NCBI GenBank assembly: GCA_948435975.1
Contig: CAOJHG010000031.1
Coordinates: 1 to 10,909, forward strand
Length of the DNA: 10,909 nt
Direction of reading: 5' to 3'
From: an uncultured Oscillibacter sp.
GTDB taxonomy: Bacteria; Bacillota; Clostridia; Oscillospirales; Oscillospiraceae
Shown here: piece by piece, positions 1 to 7,092 of the stretch
How the letters are laid out: each line of letters begins with the position of its first letter
Position numbering within the stretch: the stretch's first letter is position 1
Made by a program: the position numbers and the translations under genes
The notes under the pieces: model-generated
What the model was told of the DNA's origin: nothing
Database searches by the model: none
What the model saw: the letters and a program-made list of their open reading frames with translations, nothing else

Positions 1-1119
1 GTAGTTGTGCAGTTGATTCAGCGGTCCACCGGCAGGGTTGTGGCGGAACGGCTTGCGGAAAATGTGCAGCGCGGCTTTGGAGCAGATGTGATTTCGAGAA
101 TCGAAGCCTGCAAAACGGCGGGACTGGAAGCGCTTTCCCGGCGGATTCGGGAGCAGCTTGAGCTTCTGGCGGCGGAATGCCTGCAAGAGAGCGGCGTTGC
201 AGCGGCAGAGGAATCGGTGGTCACAGGCAACACGACGATGCTCCACCTGTATGAAGGACTGGACCCCGCTTCTCTGGCCGTGTCTCCTTTTGTTGTGCAG
301 TCCTTTTTCGGAGGCATAAGCCGACACACGTTGGCAGGGGCCCCGGTGTATCTGCCGCGGTGCGTAGGGGCTTATGTCGGCGCGGATATCACCTGCGCAG
401 CCCTTGCCGCGGACATGATGAATCAGAGGACTCAACTGCTGGCGGATATCGGCACCAACGGAGAAATCGTGCTGGCAAGAGGCGGAAAGCTGCTCTGCTG
501 TGCAGCGGCGGCGGGACCTGCTTTTGAGGGGGCGGGCTTGAGCTGCGGGATGCCGGCCTCCGGCGGCGCGATCCGTATGGTTGCCTGGGAGGACGGCGGG
601 GCTGTATATGAGACAGTCGGGCAGAAGCCTCCGCTTGGGGTCTGCGGCTCGGGGATTTTAGACGCTCTGGCTGTTATGCGGAAAGCGGAGGTCATTGATG
701 AGTCCGGATATCTGGAGGAGCCCTGGGAAATCGGAGGGAGCGGCGTATTCATCCAGCAAAAGGACATCCGGCAGATTCAGTTGGCGAAGTCCGCAATCTG
801 TGCAGGGATACAGACGCTGATGAAACAAGAGGGCCTGTCCGCCGGGGAAGTGGACCGCTTTGTAATTGCCGGCGGGTTTGGGAACTCGATGAATCAGGAC
901 TCGGCGGCGGCAATTGGACTGTTTCCTGCGGGCCTGCGCTCCAAGTCGGATTTTATTGGAAACGGCGCGTTAGGCGGAGCGGCCATGCTGCTGATGAACC
1001 GGGCGCTCCGGCAAAGGGCGGAAAATCTGGCAAGGGACGCGGAGGAACTATCTCTGTCAGAGAGCGCGGAATTTATGGATTACTACATTGACGGAATGTC
1101 ACTGAACGAAGCGGAATGA
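1..1119 (+). CDS. RACo-type ASKHA ATPase, corrinoid protein reductive activator (5'-partial)
   Basis: The reading frame is open from the first base of the window, so the true start lies upstream; the visible 372 residues are the C-terminal ASKHA (DUF4445) portion. Recognisable elements, numbered from the first visible residue, are FGADVISRI (about 26-34), the VTGNTTMLHL segment (about 75-84), the phosphate-binding DIGTNGEIVL loop (about 149-158), GPAFEGAGLSCGM (about 172-184), GVCGSGILDAL, and VIAGGFGNSMN near the end. These match the activators that use ATP to drive one-electron reduction of Co(II) corrinoid proteins back to Co(I). Family members are usually about 600 residues with an N-terminal 2Fe-2S ferredoxin-like domain; whether this one has that domain cannot be seen. 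The gene is convergent with the next operon and is followed by a hairpin terminator. Its presence argues that a corrinoid-dependent methyltransferase system lies to the left. Confidence 0.88.
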   Translation, partial: VVVQLIQRSTGRVVAERLAENVQRGFGADVISRIEACKTAGLEALSRRIREQLELLAAECLQESGVAAAEESVVTGNTTMLHLYEGLDPASLAVSPFVVQSFFGGISRHTLAGAPVYLPRCVGAYVGADITCAALAADMMNQRTQLLADIGTNGEIVLARGGKLLCCAAAAGPAFEGAGLSCGMPASGGAIRMVAWEDGGAVYETVGQKPPLGVCGSGILDALAVMRKAEVIDESGYLEEPWEIGGSGVFIQQKDIRQIQLAKSAICAGIQTLMKQEGLSAGEVDRFVIAGGFGNSMNQDSAAAIGLFPAGLRSKSDFIGNGALGGAAMLLMNRALRQRAENLARDAEELSLSESAEFMDYYIDGMSLNEAE

Positions 1120-1145
1120 AAATTGAAGAACCGCGCCAAACACAG

Positions 1146-1187
1146 AAACAGAGGATGACGATGAAACCATCGGCACCCCCTGTTTTT
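1146..1187 (+). terminator. Rho-independent terminator after the RACo-type gene
   Basis: Two nested arms are visible. The outer arms are AAACAGAGG (1146-1154) and CCCCTGTTT (1177-1185); inside them CGATG and CATCG form a perfect 5-bp stem around AAAC. A run of five T (1183-1187) closes the + strand side. It lies 27 bases after the stop codon at 1117-1119. On the opposite strand the structure persists but the T tract is short (TGTTTCTG), so termination of the leftward operon here would be weaker. Confidence 0.7.
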
Positions 1188-1222
1188 GCATAAAAGGCAG
1201 AAGAGGACGGCTTTAGAGAAGG

Positions 1223-2494
1223 TCAGTTGTAATACTTCTCCACCATTTCTCTGGCCATTTCACTCCACCACCAGAGGCGCTGGGGCTCGTCACGCAGAGT
1301 AATGATCGTCTTCATGTTGATTACCATGTTGGTGTTGTACTTCTGGCAGAGATGCAGGGCTGTTTCCATTTCTTTCCGGAGGAGTTCCTTGGCTTCCTCG
1401 AAATTGGGCTGAAACAGAACGTTGGAATTGGGTTTGTAGGAAACCGTATATTTGGTTCCGAGGGCTTCCAGGGCGGGTTCCAGCTTGCTGTAAGGAGAGA
1501 CGGAGATCATGCGCAGGTTCGGGAACGCCTCAATGACATCGGCAATCTTGTGGTCCAGCCGTTCGCAGCAGCCATAGCCGAACTTGCCGAACAGCTCAGC
1601 GTATGCCGTCTCGTAGGCGAAGCCGAATTCTCGGGAGGTGGCGGGGCTGACAGAGGTCATGATCTGGTCTGAGCAGCCGCCCCAGATATCCTTCAGCCTG
1701 CACCCGATACCGCTTTCCGGCGGCGGGGGGAGCTCCGTAGTGTAGCCGGGATGGTTGTTCATCACGTTTTCATATCCGTTGTTGGAGGACAGCACTCCCA
1801 GCTTTTCGTATTTCTGGAACCGCTCTGAAATGCACTGGATATAGCGTTTGGCGCAGGCGTGCATCAAATCGGGGTCCTCATAGAAGCGCATCATGGCGTC
1901 TCCCATGCCCATCCACTCCAGGATATCGTCCCAGGGCGCGACGTTGAGGTAGCAGAGGCCGAACATGCGGACTTTCAGGATGCCGTCAAAGATTTCGTTC
2001 ATAACGCGCCAGCGCTCTTGGGTCTCCGCCTCGTCATGCTCTACAGTTGGCGTCTTGATTTTCTCCACATCATCCATGGTTTTGATAAGCTCCTGGAAAT
2101 GGACGGTCGCCTGCCCTTGACGGTCCTTGGTCAGATCGGCGTCGTACATTTCCAGTTCGCCCCAGCCGCTGTCGGAAAGGGCGCATTGGCATTTAACAGA
2201 GTCCTCAACTACGTAATCCAGCGGCATGTGGTTCCAGTTGTACAGCCGCATCAAAAGGTCGGCCTCCACTGAGCGCAGGTAAGGGTCCTGGATTTGGCAG
2301 GTCAGTTCATTGTTGTAGTTCAGCACGGCAGGGGGCGTGTCCCGGTGATACAGGACGGGCTTTGTCATGTGCAGGTCGTTTACGTTGGTCCAAAGCTGAA
2401 TCCGTTCCTTTTGGATTGGAAGCTCCGCGATTTCCCGGACCTTTCGGCCAAGAGCACGAAGCCGGTCAACATCCTGCTGCGTATATGAGATCAT
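1223..2494 (-). CDS. URO-D-superfamily protein, 'trimethylamine corrinoid protein 2'-like
   Basis: A 423-residue protein with the sequence style of the uroporphyrinogen-decarboxylase fold, which in anaerobes includes cobamide methyltransferases. Characteristic segments are WNHMPLDY (about 87-94), GYGCCERLDHKI (about 306-317), a following ISVSPYSKLEPAL strand-helix, and KYTVSYKPNSN (about 348-358). These match the clostridial group auto-named 'trimethylamine corrinoid protein 2', a name that should not be taken as a demonstrated role. The HxC...C zinc motif of MtaA/MtbA-type enzymes is not obvious; instead there is an adjacent Cys pair at about 309-310. The ATG at 2494 is set by GGAGGT at 2501-2506, six bases upstream. 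It starts 47 bases after dctM on the same strand and is probably the last gene of the TRAP operon, which suggests it acts on the imported substrate or on a methyl group derived from it. The exact reaction is unknown. Confidence 0.8.
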   Translation of the reverse strand: MISYTQQDVDRLRALGRKVREIAELPIQKERIQLWTNVNDLHMTKPVLYHRDTPPAVLNYNNELTCQIQDPYLRSVEADLLMRLYNWNHMPLDYVVEDSVKCQCALSDSGWGELEMYDADLTKDRQGQATVHFQELIKTMDDVEKIKTPTVEHDEAETQERWRVMNEIFDGILKVRMFGLCYLNVAPWDDILEWMGMGDAMMRFYEDPDLMHACAKRYIQCISERFQKYEKLGVLSSNNGYENVMNNHPGYTTELPPPPESGIGCRLKDIWGGCSDQIMTSVSPATSREFGFAYETAYAELFGKFGYGCCERLDHKIADVIEAFPNLRMISVSPYSKLEPALEALGTKYTVSYKPNSNVLFQPNFEEAKELLRKEMETALHLCQKYNTNMVINMKTIITLRDEPQRLWWWSEMAREMVEKYYN

Positions 2495-2541
2495 TCGTAT
2501 ACCTCCATTCTAAATTCAAAAAAGATACAGGGAAAGAGGGG

Positions 2542-3822
2542 TTATCCGATCAGAAGGTTCGGGAGCCAGGTGGAAAGGCCGGGGATGAACACGACCAGCA
2601 TCAGTACAAGGCACTGTGCGGCCAGCATGGGGATGACGTGCTTTACGGTGCCTTGCAGGGGAATGCCCTGAATCGAGGCGGTGGCAGAGAGCAGAGCGCC
2701 AACGGGGGGCGTGATCTGGGCAATACACTCGCAGATGACGACCACCAGAGCAAACTGGATAGGATTGATGCCGAAAGCGTTGGCAATGGGGTACAGAACA
2801 GGGACGAAGATCACAGTGGCGGCGTTGGACTCCATGACCATGCCCAGCACCAGAAGGAACACCACGATGATGAGGAAGACAAGGATGGAGCTGTCAGTAA
2901 AGGAGGACAAGAAGTTGGCGATGGTGGAAGCGAAATTCAGGCGGGCCAGCATATAGCCCATCATGTTGGCAAGGCCCATTAGAATCAGGACCGTGGTAGA
3001 AGTGATGGCAGCGCGGCCGAAGACTTGAGGCAGGTCCTTCAGCTTGAGTCCGCGATAGACGACCTTACCAACAATCAGGCCATAAAGGCAGGCCACCATA
3101 CCAGCCTCAGAGGGACTGCAAAAACCGGCCATTGTACCGCCGATGATAATGACGGGCATCAGCAGAGCCCAGATAGACCGTCCAACGACTTTGGTGCGCT
3201 CTTTGCCGGAAATCTTCGGCAGCCGGGGGATGTTGCGTTTTCTGGCATAGAAATAGCAGCAGATCATCAGGCCGATACCCATTAGGATACCAGGGACGAT
3301 ACCGGCCATAAACAGGGATGCGACAGAAATGTTCGCAAAGGAGCTGTACATAATCATGAGGATGCTGGGGGGAATGATAGGACCCAAAGTACCGCCGCAG
3401 GCTTGCAGAGCGGCAATAAATTCTGTTTCATAACCATCTTCCTTCATAGCAGGAGACAGAAGGTTGCTGAACGCCAGAGCGGTTGCCATAGCGGAACCGG
3501 AGACAGCGGCGAAAATCATGCAGGACACAACGCAGACATGTCCCAGGCCGCCCCGGATGTGTCCAAAGAAAGCGCGGGCGAAGTCCACGATGCCCTTAGA
3601 AATGTTGCCGCTCTCCATCAGCAGGCCGGAGAGGATAAAGAAGGGGACGGCAATCAGAGAAATCGAGTTGATGCCGGCGAAAATCCGCTGCACCGCCCCT
3701 ACTGCGTTGATGCCGTCTATGGTCATGACGATGATGCCCGCAGCCGCCATTGCATGTCCAAGAGGAACGGCAAAGATCAGCAGGAACAGGAAAATACCAA
3801 AACAACCTAATGCCAGACCCAT
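2542..3822 (-). CDS. dctM: TRAP transporter large permease subunit (DctM/SiaM family)
   Basis: A 426-residue, strongly hydrophobic protein, the usual DctM length, with about 11-13 likely membrane segments. It forms the ion-coupled transport channel that works with DctQ and the binding protein. Family signatures are clear: GGTLGPIIPPSI in the middle, the following MAGIVPGIL, and the C-terminal MESNAATVIFVP and AQITPPVGALL segments. The start is placed at the ATG at 3822 because AAAGGAGAG at 3833-3841 precedes it and translation then begins directly with the hydrophobic MGLALGCFG; a longer frame reaching 3867 would add an arginine-rich leader overlapping the end of dctQ. Only four bases separate it from the dctQ stop codon, so the two are very likely translationally coupled. 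The ligand cannot be read from the permease. Confidence 0.95.
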   Translation of the reverse strand: MGLALGCFGIFLFLLIFAVPLGHAMAAAGIIVMTIDGINAVGAVQRIFAGINSISLIAVPFFILSGLLMESGNISKGIVDFARAFFGHIRGGLGHVCVVSCMIFAAVSGSAMATALAFSNLLSPAMKEDGYETEFIAALQACGGTLGPIIPPSILMIMYSSFANISVASLFMAGIVPGILMGIGLMICCYFYARKRNIPRLPKISGKERTKVVGRSIWALLMPVIIIGGTMAGFCSPSEAGMVACLYGLIVGKVVYRGLKLKDLPQVFGRAAITSTTVLILMGLANMMGYMLARLNFASTIANFLSSFTDSSILVFLIIVVFLLVLGMVMESNAATVIFVPVLYPIANAFGINPIQFALVVVICECIAQITPPVGALLSATASIQGIPLQGTVKHVIPMLAAQCLVLMLVVFIPGLSTWLPNLLIG

Positions 3823-3826
3823 AAGT

Positions 3827-4330
3827 TTAATTCTCTCCTTTCGCCGCCGCCGTTCTGGGCAGCACATAAAGCTGAATCAGATTTTTGATTTCCGCAATCA
3901 GGCAGAACACGAAGCTGATGGGCATGACCATATAAATATAACCCATTGTCCATTCCAGACCGGTAGTGGTGGTATCCATATTTTTCATAGCCATTTCAAA
4001 GGTCGGGAAAATCAGATACAAAAGAATTACAGTCAAAATCAAGTGTCCAATCAGACGTGTAATATACAGAAGCTTTGTCTTTTTGGAAAAGAAAATCTCC
4101 GTCAAGTCCACTTTCAAATCACCACGGGTACAGATTAGGTAAGGAGCGCCGGAGAAGGCCATGAACACCATCAGGAAGCGGATCAGCTCATCTGCCCATT
4201 TGGAGGGCGAACCAGCGAAACGGGAGAAAACGCTATATGCGCAGACAATAAGCATTGCCGCGAGAAAAAAGGCGGAGATATAGAAAAATGTTTTATAGAC
4301 CTTATCTGTGAAATCACAAAATTTTTGCAT
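3827..4330 (-). CDS. dctQ: TRAP transporter small permease subunit (DctQ family)
   Basis: A 167-residue membrane protein with four likely transmembrane segments (about residues 15-35, 47-65, 88-107 and 128-152), matching the DctQ four-helix architecture. The loop ADELIRFLMVFMAFSGAPY followed by TRGDLKVDL corresponds to the conserved DctQ region after the second helix. In the TRAP system this subunit pairs with DctM in the membrane and helps receive the substrate-loaded binding protein. The ATG at 4330 is preceded by AGGAG at 4340-4344, nine bases upstream. It sits between dctP, with an 83-base gap containing a stem-loop, and dctM, with a four-base gap. Confidence 0.93.
   Translation of the reverse strand: MQKFCDFTDKVYKTFFYISAFFLAAMLIVCAYSVFSRFAGSPSKWADELIRFLMVFMAFSGAPYLICTRGDLKVDLTEIFFSKKTKLLYITRLIGHLILTVILLYLIFPTFEMAMKNMDTTTTGLEWTMGYIYMVMPISFVFCLIAEIKNLIQLYVLPRTAAAKGEN
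3833..3841 (-). promoter_or_regulatory. Ribosome binding site that fixes the dctM start
   Basis: The minus strand reads AAAGGAGAG ten bases before the ATG at 3822. It lies inside the last codons of dctQ, as expected for coupled permease genes, and it argues against the upstream in-frame start at 3867. Confidence 0.7.
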
Positions 4331-4361
4331 AACTGTAGTCTCCTAAATTGTGATAAACGAA

Positions 4362-4389
4362 GCGGCGGTGCGGAATTACGCACCGCCGC
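4362..4389 (-). repeat. Strong stem-loop between dctP and dctQ
   Basis: A perfect 11-bp inverted repeat, GCGGCGGTGCG (4362-4372) and CGCACCGCCGC (4379-4389), encloses a six-base AT-rich loop. It lies in the gap between the dctP stop codon and the dctQ ribosome binding site. No T tract follows in the direction of transcription, so it is less likely a full terminator than an mRNA-stabilising or partially attenuating hairpin. Such an element would favour binding-protein message over permease message; that role is an inference. Confidence 0.75.
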
Positions 4390-4413
4390 ACGGCGGTAGT
4401 GGGATGGAAGAAA

Positions 4414-5493
4414 TTATTCGGCCATGGCCAGGATGGCGTTGACCAGCTCCTCGCCGTCTTCAACAGCCTCGAAGTATGCGGGCCACACGGCTTCCTTCAT
4501 GATGTCGATTACAGGGGCCAGGTCGAAGGTATTGTAGACAAGGCCAGCTTCTTCGCACTTGGAACGGAAGTCGGAGTTGTATTCTTCAGCCAGAGTGATG
4601 TTATTTTCAGCAGCTTCCTGAGCACACTCGTTCAGCAGGGCTTGAGCTTCGGCGTCCAGCTCCTGATACTTGTCCTCGTTGATAAACATAGCGATGTCAC
4701 AGTGGATGTGGTTGGTTTCGTTGATGTAATTCAACTGTTCATACCAGGAGGTGAGATAGATGCCGGCAACGGGATTCTCAACGGCGTCAACGATACCAGT
4801 CTGTAAAGCGGTGTATACCTCAGAGTTGGCGACGATGGTAGTAGCACAGTCCAGAGCCTGGAAGGTATTCACATAGATAGCGATGTCCGGGCAGCGGATG
4901 CGCAGGCCGGCAAAGTCTTCATAGGAGTTGATAGGAGCGTTTTTCGTGCCTACCTGACGGAAACCAGCGCTGCCAGTGGATAGAGCGCGGATGCCGACCT
5001 GATCGATCAATTCCTCGTTCATCTGGTTGTACTCGTCGCTGTGGAAGAAAGCGCGAACATGGTCGTAGTCCTTGTATAGATAGGTCATTGCGGTGATATC
5101 GCCTTTTTTGAAGCCATTGATGGAGGACATGGAACACCAGTCGTTGATGGCAATGTCAATGGTGCCATTTTTAAGACCTTCGGCAGATTCCGCCTGGTTA
5201 GCAATCTGGCTGGCAAAGAAGCGGTCAAAGGTGATTTTTCCGTCGCTGCGCTCTTCCACTAAGTCGCAGAATTCATTCATGAAGATAGAACCCAGTTCGG
5301 ATTCCGCAATATGGGAGGAAGCCATCAGCTTATAGCTTCCGCCGCTGTAGCCGCTGCCGGAAGCGGAAGGAGTGCCGCCGGAATCGCTGGGGGGAGTGTC
5401 AGAGGGGGTGGAAGGTGTGGAATTCTTGCCTCCGCATGCGCCAAGGGAGCAGATGAGCGCAAGAGCCAGAGCGATGCTGAGAATTTTTTTCAT
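4414..5493 (-). CDS. dctP: TRAP transporter substrate-binding lipoprotein (DctP family)
   Basis: A 359-residue extracytoplasmic binding protein. The N-terminus is a lipoprotein signal (MKK, a hydrophobic stretch, lipobox LGAC with Cys20 as the lipidated residue), followed by a Ser/Thr/Pro/Gly-rich linker to about residue 52 that tethers the domain to the membrane. The DctP fold follows: GFRQVGTKNAPI (about 177-188), EDFAGLRIRCP (about 192-202) and QTGIVDAVENP (about 231-241). In characterised relatives the arginine of the LRIR segment (here Arg198 or Arg200) binds the substrate carboxylate, so the ligand is probably an organic acid. The start is taken as the ATG at 5493, with GGAG at 5500-5503; an in-frame ATG at 5505 lacks good spacing. 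It is first in the dctPQM-URO-D operon and divergent from the AraC-type regulator. Confidence 0.94.
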   Translation of the reverse strand: MKKILSIALALALICSLGACGGKNSTPSTPSDTPPSDSGGTPSASGSGYSGGSYKLMASSHIAESELGSIFMNEFCDLVEERSDGKITFDRFFASQIANQAESAEGLKNGTIDIAINDWCSMSSINGFKKGDITAMTYLYKDYDHVRAFFHSDEYNQMNEELIDQVGIRALSTGSAGFRQVGTKNAPINSYEDFAGLRIRCPDIAIYVNTFQALDCATTIVANSEVYTALQTGIVDAVENPVAGIYLTSWYEQLNYINETNHIHCDIAMFINEDKYQELDAEAQALLNECAQEAAENNITLAEEYNSDFRSKCEEAGLVYNTFDLAPVIDIMKEAVWPAYFEAVEDGEELVNAILAMAE

Positions 5494-5499
5494 ACTTAT

Positions 5500-5503
5500 C
5501 TCC
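5500..5503 (-). promoter_or_regulatory. Ribosome binding site deciding the dctP start
   Basis: The minus strand reads GGAG six bases before the ATG at 5493. It supports the start that gives a compact MKK-type lipoprotein signal rather than the in-frame ATG twelve bases upstream. Confidence 0.65.
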
Positions 5504-5558
5504 ATCCTTTTCTTTTTTTGATTGCTTGAGACTGATTACCGTCACAATCACTAAAAGC

Positions 5559-5588
5559 ATTGTAGTATATTCCTTCCTCTTATTTCAA
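5559..5588 (-). promoter_or_regulatory. Predicted sigma-A promoter of the dctPQM operon
   Basis: On the minus strand a TTGAAA -35 box (5583-5588) and a TACAAT -10 box (5559-5564) are separated by 18 bases. Each matches the sigma-A consensus at five of six positions. Transcription would begin near 5552, giving a leader of about 58 bases before dctP. The gap is AT-rich and shared with the divergent regulator gene. Confidence 0.6.
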
Positions 5589-5644
5589 TACTTCCAACTT
5601 CATTCAGTTACATACTCCAAAAAATAAAAATATGACACAAATTT

Positions 5645-5655
5645 AGACAAAGTCT
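5645..5655. promoter_or_regulatory. Small palindrome between the divergent promoters (possible operator)
   Basis: AGAC-AAA-GTCT is an exact 4-bp inverted repeat around three A residues, in an AT-rich stretch between the two predicted promoters. Its position would suit a regulator site, but so short a palindrome can occur by chance. Confidence 0.2.
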
Positions 5656-5699
5656 TATTAAAGCTGTGAAAAAAATAAGGATAGGAGGAAAATGGCGTG

Positions 5700-5728
5700 T
5701 TGACTTTGGGCGAAAGATAAAATAAAAT
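5700..5728 (+). promoter_or_regulatory. Predicted sigma-A promoter of the AraC-family regulator gene
   Basis: TTGACT (5700-5705) and TAAAAT (5723-5728) are separated by exactly 17 bases. Both boxes match the sigma-A consensus at five of six positions. Transcription would begin near 5735, about 58 bases before the start codon at 5793. Confidence 0.65.
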
Positions 5729-5792
5729 ATACAAGAAAAGTAAGCTGAAAGGTTCTGAATAAGGGCTCAAGAAAATTTGGGGAGGGGTATTG

Positions 5793-6980
5793 ATGGATTT
5801 TTCGGACCGCTACATGCGTCTTTGCGAGTATATCCAGACGCTGACGAACGTGCATACAACTCTTTTGAATATCCCATCAGGAAAGTTCGAGCTCCCCGTT
5901 TTTTCGGAGGCCTGCTATATAGAACCAACACAGTGCAACGCATTTCACACCCACTATTATGGCGCTTGTGAGGCGGAGCGCTGGGATGGAAAGTATATCT
6001 ATTACTGTCCCCGGGGCTACACCTTTATCGCGGCCACGCCGACGTCGTTGAATATTCCTATGGAGCAGTGCCTGATTGTGGGCCCAATCATTATGACAAA
6101 CGATGACGAGCCGTTTGAAGACCCGCTGAACGCCGGAAATATGCCGTCAAAAACGGTGCCCCGCATGACGACAAAAGAGGTCCGCGCACTCAGTGAGACT
6201 CTCAGCATGGCGGTCAATGCCTGCACGATGGACACGCTTCCGCCTGATGTGGATTCTGGGCGGCAGGCCGAGCTCTTGCAGATGATGTACGATCTGACGA
6301 CGGACCCGCATACCAAAAAATACCCTATTGAAAGCGAGCGCCAGCTGCAGGAGCATATCCGTTCCGGAAACAAAGCGGGGGCCCAGCATGAGCTGAACGA
6401 GCTGCTTGCATACGTGTTCAACCAGACGGAAAATGATTCTGTCCGCATCAAGTCCCGTGCTCAGGAACTGCTGATCCTGATGGGCCGTGCGGCGATTGAC
6501 GGCGGCGCGGATGTGGATGAGATTTTGAACCTCTGCCAGAAATACGCCAACGAGGTGGAAAACCTGCGGAGCGTCGAGACGATGAACCGCTGGATTGGAG
6601 CGATCCTGAATAAATTTATCAGCTTTGTTTTTGATTTCAACGATATCAAGCATCAAAACGTGATCTTCAAGGCTACGGCATACATCAAGGAAAATCTGGC
6701 GGAAAAGATTTCTCTGGACATGGTGGCGGATCGAGTCTATTTATCCAAGTCTTACTTTTGCCGCATCATCAAGGAGGAGCTGAACTGTACATTTACGGAG
6801 TACGTCAACCGCCTGCGCATTGACCGGAGCAAATATCTGCTGAGGAACACAAGCATCCCCATCGCAGAAATCGCAAGTGCCGTGGGCTTCGGCGACCAGA
6901 GCTATTTTACACGGGTATTCAAGCGGCAGACAGGGGTTGCGCCCGGCCGGTACAGGGAGCAGGGCTGGACAAAGAAATAG
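5793..6980 (+). CDS. AraC-family transcriptional regulator with N-terminal sensor region
   Basis: A 395-residue regulator. The last hundred residues, starting near IKHQNVIFKATAYIKENL, form a typical AraC/XylS double helix-turn-helix: ISLDMVADRVYLSKSYFCRIIKEE is the first unit, and IPIAEIASAVGFGDQSYFTRVFKR followed by TGVAPGRYR the second. The N-terminal part, to about residue 120, contains several Cys and His residues and the stretch YIYYCPRGYTFIAA followed by CLIVGPIIM, reminiscent of PocR-type GAF-like ligand domains; that resemblance is tentative. A helical linker joins the two. The ATG at 5793 is preferred over the adjacent TTG at 5790 because GGAGG at 5781-5785 lies seven bases upstream. 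It is transcribed divergently from dctP and is the obvious candidate regulator of the TRAP operon, probably an activator responding to the transported compound. Confidence 0.88.
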   Translation: MDFSDRYMRLCEYIQTLTNVHTTLLNIPSGKFELPVFSEACYIEPTQCNAFHTHYYGACEAERWDGKYIYYCPRGYTFIAATPTSLNIPMEQCLIVGPIIMTNDDEPFEDPLNAGNMPSKTVPRMTTKEVRALSETLSMAVNACTMDTLPPDVDSGRQAELLQMMYDLTTDPHTKKYPIESERQLQEHIRSGNKAGAQHELNELLAYVFNQTENDSVRIKSRAQELLILMGRAAIDGGADVDEILNLCQKYANEVENLRSVETMNRWIGAILNKFISFVFDFNDIKHQNVIFKATAYIKENLAEKISLDMVADRVYLSKSYFCRIIKEELNCTFTEYVNRLRIDRSKYLLRNTSIPIAEIASAVGFGDQSYFTRVFKRQTGVAPGRYREQGWTKK

Positions 6981-6986
6981 AGAAAA

Positions 6987-7040
6987 CAAAAAGACTTGAT
7001 GGAATTGGCCATGATTGACCGTTCCGGCAAGTCCTTTTTG
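6987..7040. terminator. Bidirectional Rho-independent terminator between convergent genes
   Basis: CAAAAAGACTTG (6987-6998) pairs with CAAGTCCTTTTTG (7028-7040), with one bulged base. The long interior is only partly paired; GGAA and TTCC can pair inside. A T tract follows the stem on the + strand (CCTTTTTG), and a longer one occurs on the minus strand (CTTTTTGTTTTC). It can therefore serve both the AraC gene, which stops at 6980, and the leftward operon, whose last gene stops at 7093. Confidence 0.7.
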
Positions 7041-7092
7041 TATATTCAAATAAATTATAAACTGAATGTATATTCCGCGAGGGAAACAGCAG

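Noticed and set aside
3823..3867. Upstream start for dctM
   Set aside because: It would overlap the dctQ coding end and add an arginine-rich leader; AAAGGAGAG at 3833-3841 supports the ATG at 3822.
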